DNA of 64,000 nt, taken from assembly GCF_001446935.1 (NCBI RefSeq), contig NZ_LKKK01000012.1, forward strand, positions 1 through 64,000. The letters are read 5' to 3'. Position 1 is the stretch's first letter, and each line of letters starts with the position of its first letter. The stretch is from Pseudomonas sp. TTU2014-080ASC. GTDB lineage: Bacteria > Pseudomonadota > Gammaproteobacteria > Pseudomonadales > Pseudomonadaceae. Below the pieces are notes generated by a model. The model was not told the origin of the DNA. It worked only from the letters and a program-made list of their open reading frames with translations, and made no database searches. The position numbers and the translations under genes were made by a program. This document shows positions 10,869 through 19,415 of the stretch, piece after piece.

Positions 10869-11660
10869 ATGGCGCACTTTGCACTTATCACTGGTGCTTC
10901 AAGTGGGATCGGTCTGGCCTTGGCAGAAGCTCTGGCCCGGCGTGGCCGTAATCTGATCCTGGTCGCCCGCCAGCGTGACGCGCTGGAAAGCATCGCCTGC
11001 GAGCTGAGTCAGCGCTTTTCAGTGCAGGTACTATTCCGCGTCTGCGACCTAAGCCAACCTCTGCAAGTCACTGGTCTGCTGCTTGAACTGGAGCAAGGCG
11101 CACACCGTATTGATCTGCTGATCAACAACGCAGGTATTGGCACATCAGGCAGTTTTGTCAGCCAAGACTGGATGCAGGAACAGCAACTAATTGAGCTGAA
11201 TGTACTGGCACTAGCAAGGCTGTCTCACGCCTTGGGCGGGATCATGGCCGGACAAGGCCACGGACAGATTCTCAACGTAGCCTCCGTTGCCGCATTTCAA
11301 CCAGGCCCGGGCATGACCAACTATTTCGCAAGCAAAGCCTATGTATTGAGCTTCTCCGAAGGTTTGCGCGAAGATCTGAAACCCTATGGCGTCAAAGTAT
11401 CCGTACTTTGTCCCGGCCCAACCCAGAGTGCATTTTTTCGCACAGCCCGAGTGAGCATGAAAGGGCTGCAAGACAGCAAACTAATGATGAGCCCCGAAGA
11501 AGTAGCGCTGATCACCGTTAAGGCTCTGGACAAGAACCAAGCCATCATCATTCCTGGCTGGCGCAACCGCTTACTGACACTTGCCCCACGCTTACTGCCA
11601 CGGGCACTTGTGCGCGTGTTCAGCGGCAAAATCAATCGGCGCTTTATCAAACAGTCCTAA
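10869..11660 (+). CDS. short-chain dehydrogenase/reductase
   Basis: NAD(P)-dependent oxidoreductase with a Rossmann fold. The 263 residues show the cofactor motif GASSGIG near the N-terminus, NNAG at about 84-87, and the catalytic YFASK with a preceding serine (NVASVAAF). The ATG of MAHFALITG has GGAGAA seven bases upstream; an ATG 33 bp earlier lacks a ribosome site. The subfamily resembles the DltE/SDR group acting on hydrophobic substrates. The C-terminus LTLAPRLLPRALVRVFSG could be membrane-facing. Substrate unknown. Confidence 0.82.
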   Translation: MAHFALITGASSGIGLALAEALARRGRNLILVARQRDALESIACELSQRFSVQVLFRVCDLSQPLQVTGLLLELEQGAHRIDLLINNAGIGTSGSFVSQDWMQEQQLIELNVLALARLSHALGGIMAGQGHGQILNVASVAAFQPGPGMTNYFASKAYVLSFSEGLREDLKPYGVKVSVLCPGPTQSAFFRTARVSMKGLQDSKLMMSPEEVALITVKALDKNQAIIIPGWRNRLLTLAPRLLPRALVRVFSGKINRRFIKQS

Positions 11661-11798
11661 ACGCCTGAGGATTACCTCCTGGCCACTTTCGCCCACTCCC
11701 AGCAGACAGTCCCACGCGTAAGGACTAGGCTGATCCTGATCAAACCCGTGGCCGGTGATTGAGGTAAACTGGCCGCCTTGTTATCGCCGGAGGTCCTT

Positions 11799-12446
11799 AT
11801 GGCCAGCGAACGCCACTTTTCCCCAGTTGACCGCCTGCTGCTACAGGCTGATACCGCGCTTCGAACTCTGCTGCCATTTAGCGGCCAACCAACCCGCCCG
11901 TCCCCGGCCATCGTTCAGCCGGAAGCAGAGCTTGATAGCAAACAGACACGCCACATCGCTGGGCTGATGCGGATCAACCACACAGGCGAAGTCTGCGCTC
12001 AAGCGCTGTATCAAGGTCAGGCCCTGACCGCAAAGCTGCCGGCCATCCGCAGTGCGATGGAACATGCTGCTGAAGAAGAGATCGACCATCTGGCCTGGTG
12101 CGAGCAGCGCATCCGCCAACTGGGCAGCCACCCAAGCGTGCTAAACCCGCTGTTTTATGGCCTGTCATTTGGTATCGGTGCCGCCGCGGGCCTGATTAGT
12201 GACAAGGTCAGCTTGGGCTTCGTGGCCGCTACGGAAGATCAGGTGGTGAAACACCTAGACGAGCATTTGGAGCAAATCCCACAGGAAGACCAAAAGTCCC
12301 GCGCGATCCTGGAGCAAATGAAGGTCGACGAGCAACAACATTCAACCAATGCGCTTGAAGCCGGCGGCCTGCGCTTTCCAGCTCCGGTGAAATTTGGCAT
12401 GAGTCTGTTGGCCAAAGTCATGACCAGTAGCACTTACCGAATATAG
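11799..12446 (+). CDS. coq7: 3-demethoxyubiquinol 3-hydroxylase Coq7
   Basis: Di-iron hydroxylase for the penultimate step of ubiquinone synthesis. The 215-residue protein carries the repeated iron ligands of the family: E in HTGEVCAQ, the ExxH of EEEIDHL, and the late DEQQHS. GGAGG precedes the ATG by six bases. It stands alone between the SDR gene and a strong terminator. In P. aeruginosa a SAM decarboxylase gene (speD) lies between this gene and the OsmC gene; there is none here. Confidence 0.93.
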   Translation: MASERHFSPVDRLLLQADTALRTLLPFSGQPTRPSPAIVQPEAELDSKQTRHIAGLMRINHTGEVCAQALYQGQALTAKLPAIRSAMEHAAEEEIDHLAWCEQRIRQLGSHPSVLNPLFYGLSFGIGAAAGLISDKVSLGFVAATEDQVVKHLDEHLEQIPQEDQKSRAILEQMKVDEQQHSTNALEAGGLRFPAPVKFGMSLLAKVMTSSTYRI

Positions 12447-12458
12447 GACCAAAGTAAC

Positions 12459-12486
12459 AAAAAGCGCCCATCAGGGCGCTTTTTGT
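12459..12486. terminator. terminator between coq7 and the OsmC gene
   Basis: Eleven-base-pair stem AAAAAGCGCCC/GGGCGCTTTTT with an ATCA loop, T-run on both strands. It serves coq7 (+) and the convergent OsmC gene (-), whose stop is 23 bp away. Confidence 0.9.
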
Positions 12487-12508
12487 TAGTAATTTGTCAA
12501 TATCAGTG

Positions 12509-12934
12509 TCAATCACCCAGCTCTACAATTTCGTAACTATGGGTGATTTCAACACCGGCGCGTCCAAGCATAATGGATGCCGAACAATACTTTTCTGCAG
12601 ACAGATCCACCGCCCGCTTGACCTGCGCTTCCTTCAAGCTGCGGCCCTTAACAACAAAATGCAGATGAATTTTGGTGAATACCTTAGGCTCCTGTTCAGC
12701 ACGTTCGGCCTCAAGGAATGCTTCACAACTCTCAACTGCCTGGCGTGATTTTTTCAGGATGCTGACAACATCAAAATTGCTGCAACCACCCAGTCCTATC
12801 AGCACCATTTCCATGGGACGGACGCCTAGGTTCCGGCCACCACTTTCAGGAGGGCCATCCATTACTACAGCGTGGCCGCTACCCGATTCGCCTATAAACA
12901 GGGCCTCACCCGCCCACTGAATACGCGCTTTCAT
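12509..12934 (-). CDS. OsmC/Ohr family protein
   Basis: Small thiol-dependent peroxidase-type protein of the YhfA/OsmC branch. In 141 residues the two conserved cysteines are C51 (GLGGCSNFDVV) and C117 (AEKYCSASIML), the pair that reduces organic peroxides in the family. Transcribed away from vfr, with 222 bp of shared upstream DNA. Substrate and regulator are not evident. Confidence 0.88.
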   Translation of the reverse strand: MKARIQWAGEALFIGESGSGHAVVMDGPPESGGRNLGVRPMEMVLIGLGGCSNFDVVSILKKSRQAVESCEAFLEAERAEQEPKVFTKIHLHFVVKGRSLKEAQVKRAVDLSAEKYCSASIMLGRAGVEITHSYEIVELGD

Positions 12935-13037
12935 CTTTCCGGCTCCGCTGTTTTAAAAAGGAGAAATCTTAGCACAGCACTTTTGAAAAAATTCCAACGG
13001 TCAATTCAGCATCAAGATGTTAGCTAGGTCGCAATTC

Positions 13038-13056
13038 CACCTCTGACGCGGAGGTG
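13038..13056. promoter_or_regulatory. inverted repeat in the vfr upstream region
   Basis: CACCTC and GAGGTG flank a 7-bp centre about 100 bp before the vfr start. A CRP-family protein often regulates its own gene, but the repeat does not match the TGTGA-N6-TCACA core, so its role is open. A second small hairpin, TACCGC-TT-GCGGTA at 13115-13128, lies within 30 bp of the start codon and could affect translation. Confidence 0.35.
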
Positions 13057-13156
13057 TTCACTTAAGCTCAGAACAGATTGCTGGCACACTTGGCCGTATA
13101 ACAACTAGAACGACTACCGCTTGCGGTAATAATTTTTATAAATTCGGGATTCGGGC

Positions 13157-13801
13157 ATGGTAGCTATTACCCTCACACCTAAAATCAAAAATCTCGACAA
13201 GCTACTCGCTCACAGTCATCGCCGCCGCTACACCGCAAAGAGCACCATTATTTACGCCGGCGACCGTAGCGAAACGCTGTTCTTTATCATCAAGGGTTCA
13301 GTAACCATTCTGATCGAAGATGATGACGGTCGGGAAATGATCATCGCGTACCTCAATGCAGGCGACTTCTTCGGGGAGATGGGTCTGTTTGAAAAAGAAG
13401 GTACGGAAAAAGAACGCAGCGCCTGGGTGCGCGCAAAAACCGAGTGCGAAGTTGGTGAACTGAGTTACACAAAATTCCGTGAACTGACTCAGCAAGATCC
13501 GGACATTCTGTATGCACTTGGCAGCCAAATGGCAGAGCGCCTGCGCAACACCACGCGCAAAGTCGGCGATCTGGCCTTCCTCGACGTAACCGGGCGCGTT
13601 GCCCGCACACTGCTTGACCTGTGCAAACAGCCTGATGCCATGACGCATCCTGATGGCATGCAGATCAAGATTACCCGTCAGGAAATCGGCCGCATCGTAG
13701 GCTGTTCGCGGGAAATGGTCGGACGTGTACTGAAATCCCTCGAAGAACAGGGTTTGGTACATGTAAAAGGCAAAACCATGGTGGTGTTCGGGACCCGTTG
13801 A
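13157..13801 (+). CDS. vfr: cAMP-responsive regulator Vfr
   Basis: CRP-family transcription factor that binds cAMP and controls virulence, type IV pili and quorum sensing in P. aeruginosa. The 214 residues have an N-terminal cyclic-nucleotide domain (about 10-130, with [11 protein letters not shown] as phosphate cassette region), a dimer helix, and a winged helix with recognition part around [18 protein letters not shown] (about 180-197). The length is exactly that of the P. aeruginosa protein. It is followed by a strong terminator and convergent trpC. Confidence 0.96.
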   Translation: MVAITLTPKIKNLDKLLAHSHRRRYTAKSTIIYAGDRSETLFFIIKGSVTILIEDDDGREMIIAYLNAGDFFGEMGLFEKEGTEKERSAWVRAKTECEVGELSYTKFRELTQQDPDILYALGSQMAERLRNTTRKVGDLAFLDVTGRVARTLLDLCKQPDAMTHPDGMQIKITRQEIGRIVGCSREMVGRVLKSLEEQGLVHVKGKTMVVFGTR

Positions 13802-13814
13802 TAAATATCAGACA

Positions 13815-13848
13815 TTAAAAAGCCGACCAGGATGGTCGGCTTTTTTTT
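13815..13848. terminator. vfr terminator
   Basis: Stem GCCGACC/GGTCGGC, extendable by an A-T pair, flanked by AAAA and eight T residues on the plus strand. Ends vfr; it may also serve trpC, whose stop is 13 bp beyond. Confidence 0.9.
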
Positions 13849-13860
13849 GCCCTTTGGAGA

Positions 13861-14697
13861 TCAATCCAAGTCAGGAACATTGACAGCCCGGTGATGTTCC
13901 GGGAAGAACAGCCGCTCTAACTCAGCCCCTGGGTTTTCAGCCCGCATGAAGGCCTCACCGACGAGGAAAGCATAAACGTCGTTGATCTGCATCAGCTCAA
14001 CATCAGCACGGTTGAGGATACCACTCTCGGTCACCACCAGACGGTCACGGGGCACCCGTGGCAGCAGGTCGAGCGTGGTATCAAGGCTCAGTTCAAAGGT
14101 GTGCAGGTTACGATTGTTGATGCCAAGCAGAGGCGTATCCAGTGTATTGAGCGCTCGATCAAGCTCGTTGCCATCATGCACTTCAACCAACACATCCAGA
14201 TTGAATGCTTTGGCAGTGGCTGCCAACTCAGCCATTTGCGAATCCTCAAGGGCCGCAACGATCAGCAACACGCAGTCTGCGCCCAATGCCCGAGCTTCAA
14301 CGATCTGGTAAGGATCAATCATGAAGTCCTTGCGGATAACCGGTAGCGAACAAGCACTGCGCGCTTCTTGCAGGTAGCGGTCGGAGCCCTGAAAGAAGTC
14401 AATGTCGGTGAGTACCGACAGGCAAGTTGCACCACCGGCCTCGTAGCTCTTGGCGATCTCAGCAGGGACAAAGTCTTCACGCAGAATGCCTTTGCTTGGC
14501 GATGCTTTCTTTACCTCAGCAATGACCGCCGGTTTTTTGCTATGCGCTTGGTTAATCAGCGCCTGAGCAAAACCACGGGCCGGATCAGCAGCGTTTGCCT
14601 GTTGCTCCAGCTCGCCAAGACTGACAACGGCACGACGGGCAGCAACTTCTTCTGCCTTACGCGCCAGAATCTTTTCCAGAACGGTTGGAATACTCAC
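13861..14697 (-). CDS. trpC: indole-3-glycerol-phosphate synthase
   Basis: Closes the ring of the anthranilate-derived ribulose phosphate in tryptophan synthesis. The 278-residue TIM barrel keeps the family motifs [22 protein letters not shown] and [11 protein letters not shown]. The start is a GTG that overlaps the trpD stop by four bases (GTGA), with GAGGAG nine bases upstream. An upstream ATG adds nine residues inside trpD and was rejected. Third gene of trpGDC. Confidence 0.95.
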   Translation of the reverse strand: MSIPTVLEKILARKAEEVAARRAVVSLGELEQQANAADPARGFAQALINQAHSKKPAVIAEVKKASPSKGILREDFVPAEIAKSYEAGGATCLSVLTDIDFFQGSDRYLQEARSACSLPVIRKDFMIDPYQIVEARALGADCVLLIVAALEDSQMAELAATAKAFNLDVLVEVHDGNELDRALNTLDTPLLGINNRNLHTFELSLDTTLDLLPRVPRDRLVVTESGILNRADVELMQINDVYAFLVGEAFMRAENPGAELERLFFPEHHRAVNVPDLD

Positions 14698-15743
14698 CCG
14701 GCGTTCTCCTCTTTGAATACACAAGTAAAGGACGCCAGCTCAGTCAGCTTTTCCCAGGCCAGGCCGGTGTGCAACGCATCGTGCGCCAAGGCCACGCCCT
14801 CTTTCAGCGAGCTGGCAATATCAGCAGCATACAGAGCAGCGCCAGCATTAAGCACTATCATATCTGCCCCCTTCTGCCCGGCCTCGGTTTTACGGCGAGT
14901 CAGCGCATCGCGGATCAGCGCCAGCGACGCCTCGGAGCTGTCCACAGACAGGCCGACCAAACTCTGGCTCTTCAGACCTACGTCCTCCGGCAACACTTCG
15001 TACTCAGTGATTTCACCGTTCTTCAGCTCGGCTACGTAGGTGGCAGACGCTAGGCTGAACTCATCCAGACCATCACGGGAATGAACAACAAGAATATGTT
15101 TGCTGCCCAGACGCTTGAGTACCTCGGCCAGCGGCCGGCACAGCGCTTGATTGAATACCCCGACAACCTGATGTTGCACGCCTGCAGGATTGGTCAGCGG
15201 GCCAAGCATGTTGAAAATCGTGCGCAGGCCCAGATCACGACGCGGAACGGCAGCATGTTTCATCGCCGAATGATGAACCTGAGCAAACATAAAACCTACG
15301 CCGACATTCTCGATGCAGCGTTTAACCTGCTCAGCATTGAGGTTCAGATACACACCAGCGGCTTCCAGCAGATCAGCACTGCCACTTTTGCCGGACACGG
15401 CCCTGTTGCCGTGTTTCGCCACTTTGCCGCCAGCAGCCGCAACCACGAAGCTCGCGGCAGTCGAGACGTTGAAGATATTCGCGCCGTCGCCGCCAGTCCC
15501 CACCACATCTACCACGTTTGCGAGACTGGACAGCTCGACCTTGCTGGCGAGCTCACGCATGACAGAAACCGCGCCAACGATTTCATCAATCGTCTCGCTC
15601 TTCATACGCATGCCCATCAGGAACGCGCCGATCTGAGCATCAGTGCATTGGCCGGTCATGATTTCGCGCATCACGCTTTGCATTTCTTCGGTGGTCAGAT
15701 CCAGCTGGTTAACCACACGGTTCAGGGCTTGCTTGATATCCAT
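14694..15743 (-). CDS. trpD: anthranilate phosphoribosyltransferase
   Basis: Transfers phosphoribose from PRPP to anthranilate. The 349-residue protein has the PRPP-binding glycine loop [15 protein letters not shown] near 82-96, [16 protein letters not shown], and the anthranilate-side residues around [14 protein letters not shown]. The ATG shares one base with the trpG stop (TGATG), and its own stop overlaps trpC. Confidence 0.96.
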   Translation of the reverse strand: MDIKQALNRVVNQLDLTTEEMQSVMREIMTGQCTDAQIGAFLMGMRMKSETIDEIVGAVSVMRELASKVELSSLANVVDVVGTGGDGANIFNVSTAASFVVAAAGGKVAKHGNRAVSGKSGSADLLEAAGVYLNLNAEQVKRCIENVGVGFMFAQVHHSAMKHAAVPRRDLGLRTIFNMLGPLTNPAGVQHQVVGVFNQALCRPLAEVLKRLGSKHILVVHSRDGLDEFSLASATYVAELKNGEITEYEVLPEDVGLKSQSLVGLSVDSSEASLALIRDALTRRKTEAGQKGADMIVLNAGAALYAADIASSLKEGVALAHDALHTGLAWEKLTELASFTCVFKEENAG

Positions 15744-16336
15744 CAGCGCACGCCTCCTTGTTGTTTGAGGAAGTTGGCAAAAAGTTCGTGACCTTGCTCG
15801 GTCAGGATCGACTCAGGGTGAAACTGAACGCCCTCGATATTAAGGGTCTTGTGGCGCAGGCCCATGATTTCATCTACCGAACCGTCGTCATGCTGGGTCC
15901 AAGCAGTGATCTCCAGGCAATCCGGCAGAGTCTCGCGCTTGACGACCAGTGAGTGGTAGCGGGTTACGGTCAGCGGGTTGTTCAGGCCGGCAAAAACGCC
16001 TTGATCATGGTGGAAAACCGGGCTGGTTTTGCCGTGCATAGCCTGACGCGCACGTACCACATCACCACCAAAGGCCTGACCGATACTCTGATGCCCAAGG
16101 CAAACACCCAGAATTGGCAACTTGCCGGCGAAATGCAGGATGGACTCGATGGAAACACCCGCCTCGGTTGGCGTGCAAGGGCCAGGAGATACAACAATAC
16201 GCTCGGGTTTCAGCGCCTCGATTTCAGCGATGGTTAGTTCGTCGTTGCGAATGACATGAACATCAGCGCCCAGCTCACCGAGATACTGCACGACGTTGTA
16301 GGTAAAGGAGTCGTAGTTATCGATCATTAACAGCAT
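15743..16336 (-). CDS. trpG: anthranilate synthase glutamine amidotransferase subunit
   Basis: Class I glutamine amidotransferase giving ammonia to TrpE. In 197 residues the triad is clear: the cysteine of [12 protein letters not shown], and the histidine and glutamate of VQFHPESIL. Its partner gene trpE is 10 kb away beyond a catabolic island, so subunit balance relies on two separately attenuated operons. A leader peptide gene lies 262 bp upstream. Confidence 0.96.
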   Translation of the reverse strand: MLLMIDNYDSFTYNVVQYLGELGADVHVIRNDELTIAEIEALKPERIVVSPGPCTPTEAGVSIESILHFAGKLPILGVCLGHQSIGQAFGGDVVRARQAMHGKTSPVFHHDQGVFAGLNNPLTVTRYHSLVVKRETLPDCLEITAWTQHDDGSVDEIMGLRHKTLNIEGVQFHPESILTEQGHELFANFLKQQGGVR

Positions 16337-16481
16337 ATCAATCCCAACCTTTTGTTCTTAAGGCCAATTAGGGCAGTAAACAGATTAGAGCAGCGCTTGG
16401 CGCCAGAGACGGAAACAGGCCATCGCTCCGCCCGCCATGAGCCTGGCAGCGAACAATACATCTGGGGGAGTAATGAGATCA

Positions 16482-16514
16482 TGTGGCCTTCTCCTAGGGG
16501 TTGGAGCCGCCACA
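16482..16514 (-). promoter_or_regulatory. stem-loop in the trpGDC leader
   Basis: On the leader RNA a two-part stem forms, TGTGGC/GCCACA outside and CTCC/GGAG inside, about 85 bases downstream of the leader peptide stop. There is no U-run after it. A 7-bp hairpin (CGCTTCC/GGAAGCG at 16592-16609) begins at the leader's Trp codons. The 16337-16597 stretch otherwise has no convincing gene and is best read as structured leader. Confidence 0.45.
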
Positions 16515-16597
16515 CCGGTGAGCTATGTAAATCCTGAAACCTGCTTGCCGATGATGGCGGCAGGGTTGGGTTTTGAACCGCAACGACGCGCCGCTTC

Positions 16598-16648
16598 CTA
16601 TTGGAAGCGCCACCACAGATTTACACTGAGCGTCACGGTTGAGGTCAT
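16598..16648 (-). CDS. trpL: tryptophan leader peptide of the trpGDC operon
   Basis: Sixteen-codon frame MTSTVTLSVNLWWRFQ ending in TAG, with two adjacent Trp codons. An AGG-type ribosome site (CTAGGTAAC) lies before the ATG. The Trp codons run into a hairpin, the arrangement expected when ribosome stalling chooses between RNA structures. Attenuation of trpGDC has been reported in P. putida. I could not identify a clean terminator with a U-run, so the switch mechanism itself is inferred. Confidence 0.75.
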   Translation of the reverse strand: MTSTVTLSVNLWWRFQ

Positions 16649-16703
16649 GTTACCTAGCCTGAGAGTTGTAGGCGCAGCATTTGCCGCGCCTAGAGATGAC
16701 TGG

Positions 16704-16733
16704 ATTGTAACGCCCATCGACAAAGCAAGTCGA
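16704..16733 (-). promoter_or_regulatory. candidate trpGDC promoter
   Basis: Minus strand: TCGACT, 18-bp spacer, TACAAT; the start would fall near 16697, about 50 bases before the leader peptide. The -10 is good and the -35 only fair. The -35 lies inside a 23-bp hairpin sequence. Confidence 0.5.
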
Positions 16734-16742
16734 TGGCTTTTT
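16714..16742 (+). terminator. plus-strand hairpin with T-run and no known upstream gene
   Basis: CCATCGAC/GTCGATGG, 7-base loop, followed by CTTTTT on the plus strand only. It has the form of an intrinsic terminator for rightward transcription, but no plus-strand gene precedes it within 2.9 kb. It overlaps the trpGDC -35 region. Confidence 0.5.
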
Positions 16743-16745
16743 CCC

Positions 16746-17939
16746 CTAGCTGGAAATCTCGATTGCAACGCTCAAACTCGCCACATACGCCGCAATGCGC
16801 TTACAGGCTTCGCTCAACGCCTCGTCGCCCACAGTAAATGACAGGCGCACAAACCCCCGGCAACTGGCACCGAAGGCTTCAGCATCCAGTACCGATACGC
16901 CACCATGCTCGAACAGGCCCCAGGCAAACTGCTGACTGGTGAGACCAGTGCCGCGGATATCCAGCAACATGAACATGCCAGCCTCCGGGATTTTGCAGCG
17001 CAGCAGCGGAACATCCGCCAGACCTTGCACGACCAAGCCGCGACGGCGACGGAACAGGGCACGCGCTTTGCTGACAATCTGCTCGTCCAACTCCAACGCT
17101 TTAAGTGCTGCACTCTGAATAAACCCCGGCAGGCCATAGAGCATGCACAACAGCAGATTATCCAGATGGCCGATCAGCGTTTTTGGACCGGCGACCCAGC
17201 CAACACGCCAGCCAGTCATGGCATGGGATTTCGACAAGCTGTTGATCAGTACCGTGCGCTCGGCCATACCCGGCAGTGCCGCGATGCTGTGGTGCGGCTG
17301 TTCGTAGGTCAGCTGTCCGTAGACCTCATCGGACAGCACCCACAAGTCGTGTTCCTGCGCCAGTGCTGCAACAGCAGCCAGTTCAGCTGCGTTATAAATG
17401 TTGCCTGTTGGGTTATTCGGCGTAGCCAGGGCAATGCCGCGAGTTCGCGGTGTTACCAGCTCAGCCAGAGCCTCTGCCGTCAGGCGAAAATCCCCCGAGC
17501 TGGGCTGCGGGATCGGTATTAAGGTGGCGCCACTTGCCTGAATGCTGGCGGAATAGGTGAGGTACATCGGTTCCGGCACCAGCACTTCATCCCCCGCCTC
17601 GAACAGGCACATGGCCGTGGCGTACAAGCCATTCTGTGCCCCGGCCACCAGCGTGACGTGCTCAGCCGTCAGGGGAATGCCGGCGAGGCGTTGCTGCTTG
17701 GCCGCAATAGCCTCGCGCAATTCCAGTCGCCCCGTGACCGGCGTGTAATGCGTATCACCGTCAATCAAACCGCGGATCGCAGCCTCGCAGATGTCGGCAT
17801 CGGTAGCAAAGTCCGGGTCACCGATGCTGAGCACGATCACATCTTCGCCACGGGCTTGCGCGGCGCAGGCGGCGTAGTGAATGTCCCAGGCGCTGACACT
17901 TTCGCCAGCGATACGTTCTACCAGAGAGGAATACTGCAT
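16746..17939 (-). CDS. AruH-like class I/II aminotransferase
   Basis: PLP-dependent aminotransferase that I recognise as close to AruH, the arginine:pyruvate transaminase of P. aeruginosa: both share the N-terminal RIAG...AWDIHY pattern, SLSKSHAMTGWRVGWV and the LCMLYG stretch. The PLP lysine is K237, and the PNNPTG motif at 174-179 is intact; 397 residues is normal. It is the last gene of a six-gene operon with a polar amino-acid ABC transporter and an AruI-like decarboxylase. The expected reaction is conversion of an imported basic amino acid to its 2-keto acid. Substrate could also be another guanidino or diamino acid. Confidence 0.75.
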   Translation of the reverse strand: MQYSSLVERIAGESVSAWDIHYAACAAQARGEDVIVLSIGDPDFATDADICEAAIRGLIDGDTHYTPVTGRLELREAIAAKQQRLAGIPLTAEHVTLVAGAQNGLYATAMCLFEAGDEVLVPEPMYLTYSASIQASGATLIPIPQPSSGDFRLTAEALAELVTPRTRGIALATPNNPTGNIYNAAELAAVAALAQEHDLWVLSDEVYGQLTYEQPHHSIAALPGMAERTVLINSLSKSHAMTGWRVGWVAGPKTLIGHLDNLLLCMLYGLPGFIQSAALKALELDEQIVSKARALFRRRRGLVVQGLADVPLLRCKIPEAGMFMLLDIRGTGLTSQQFAWGLFEHGGVSVLDAEAFGASCRGFVRLSFTVGDEALSEACKRIAAYVASLSVAIEISS

Positions 17940-17955
17940 GACGATCTCCTTGGAC

Positions 17956-18654
17956 TTAATCCATCCTTGGCCGCGTCTGAGGCTTGTATCCCCAGCGGGC
18001 GATTAACTGTTCGATGACAAATGCCAGAACGATGTAGACCACTGCCACCAGTAGCAGCGGTTCATAGACTTTCAGGGTTTGCGCCCGGACGAGGTTGGCT
18101 GCACCAAGTAAGTCCATCAGCGCAACGGTTGAAGCCAGCGCAGTGGACTTGAGCAGCATCACCGCCTCCCCCGCCAAAGTCGGTCGTAGCAGTTGCAGGG
18201 CACGCACCAGCCAGACGCGACGCAACACCATAAACGGGCTCATGCCATAAGCTCTCGCGGCTTCCAGCTCACCTTTCGGTACAGCGCGCAAACCGGCCCG
18301 CAGGACTTCGCCGACATAAGCCGACACACTCAGGCTCAGGGCAACGGCCACATAAAAGAAGCCCTCGCGCAGGTAGGGCCACAGCCAGCTGCTGCGCATC
18401 CAGGGCCAGCCCGCCAGCAACATGCCAACGCCGTAATAGAAGATGAATATCTGCACCAGTAGAGGCGTCCCGCGCAGCACGCTGACGTAGAAGCGCGCCA
18501 GCAACGCAAGTGGCAGACAGTGAGAGAGTCGGGCCAAGGCCACCAACAGCGCTAAAGAAAAGCCGACCGCCGCACTGATCAGGAGCAGTTGCAGCGTCAC
18601 CCAAGCACCTTGCAACAGCTCCGGGCTGAATTCATTGAACCAAGAAAAGTCCAT
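17956..18654 (-). CDS. polar amino-acid ABC transporter permease (HisM type)
   Basis: Inner-membrane permease of the HisMQ family with five membrane segments in 232 residues. The EAA loop, which contacts the ATPase, is seen as GELEAARAYGMSPFMVLRRVWL. It is 12 bp after the other permease gene and 16 bp before the aminotransferase gene. The two permeases form the heterodimer of a lysine/arginine/ornithine/histidine-type importer. Confidence 0.85.
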   Translation of the reverse strand: MDFSWFNEFSPELLQGAWVTLQLLLISAAVGFSLALLVALARLSHCLPLALLARFYVSVLRGTPLLVQIFIFYYGVGMLLAGWPWMRSSWLWPYLREGFFYVAVALSLSVSAYVGEVLRAGLRAVPKGELEAARAYGMSPFMVLRRVWLVRALQLLRPTLAGEAVMLLKSTALASTVALMDLLGAANLVRAQTLKVYEPLLLVAVVYIVLAFVIEQLIARWGYKPQTRPRMD

Positions 18655-18666
18655 GCGTATTCACTC

Positions 18667-19380
18667 CTAACCGTGCTGGGGCATCCAGCGTTCAAAGCGA
18701 GCCTCGCATAAGCGCAGCAGCACGCCGGATAGCAGGGTGATGAGGTAATAGAACAACGCCACTGCTAGATAGAAGGTCAGGTAATGCTTGGTCGTAGCTG
18801 CAGCTTGACGCCCAGAGGTGAGCAGCTCGCCATAACCCACCACACTGATCAGCGCGCTGTCCTTGACCAGCACCAGCCACAGGTTGAACAGGCCCGCCAC
18901 GGCAAACGGCAGCATGCTCGGTAACTGCACCCGCCACAGCAGCAGAAAACGGGACATGCCGAGTGAGCGCGCCGCTTCAATCTGCCCCGGAGCAATCGCC
19001 TGAATCGCACCGCGGATGATCTCGGCGCTGTAGGCCCCCTGAACAACCCCCAAGATGACGATGGCGGCAACAAAACCGTTGACCTCAACACTGGGCTGAT
19101 CAATCAACGCCATAAAGCTGTTGATCAAGTCGGCCCCGGCAAAGTACAGCAGCAGAATCAGCAACAGCTCCGGCACTGCCCGGTATAAGGTGGTGTACAG
19201 GTTGGCCCAGTACACCATCCAGCGCGGTCCCTTCAGTTTCATGAGCGCCACAATCAACCCGATCATCAGTCCCAACGCAAAGGCCCCCATTGAGATACCC
19301 AGTGTTCTCGTTGCGCCCTCGGCAAGCGCCTGCAGCCAACCGTCAGCCCAGAACAGCTGATAAAGCTGTGCAATCGTCAT
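18667..19380 (-). CDS. polar amino-acid ABC transporter permease (HisQ type)
   Basis: Second permease of the importer, 237 residues, with the EAA loop GQIEAARSLGMSRFLLLWRVQLP. Two ATGs stand two codons apart; AGAGGA touches the first and lies six bases before the second, so MTIAQLYQ is used. Same operon as the binding protein (35 bp upstream) and the HisM-type gene. Confidence 0.85.
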   Translation of the reverse strand: MTIAQLYQLFWADGWLQALAEGATRTLGISMGAFALGLMIGLIVALMKLKGPRWMVYWANLYTTLYRAVPELLLILLLYFAGADLINSFMALIDQPSVEVNGFVAAIVILGVVQGAYSAEIIRGAIQAIAPGQIEAARSLGMSRFLLLWRVQLPSMLPFAVAGLFNLWLVLVKDSALISVVGYGELLTSGRQAAATTKHYLTFYLAVALFYYLITLLSGVLLRLCEARFERWMPQHG

Positions 19381-19415
19381 ATCCATTCCTCTAGCCCGAA
19401 GCAGCGGGCTGTGAC

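Noticed and set aside
16352..16841. Short frames in the trpGDC leader region
   Set aside because: None has a ribosome site or a recognisable product; the leader peptide and RNA stems explain the region better.
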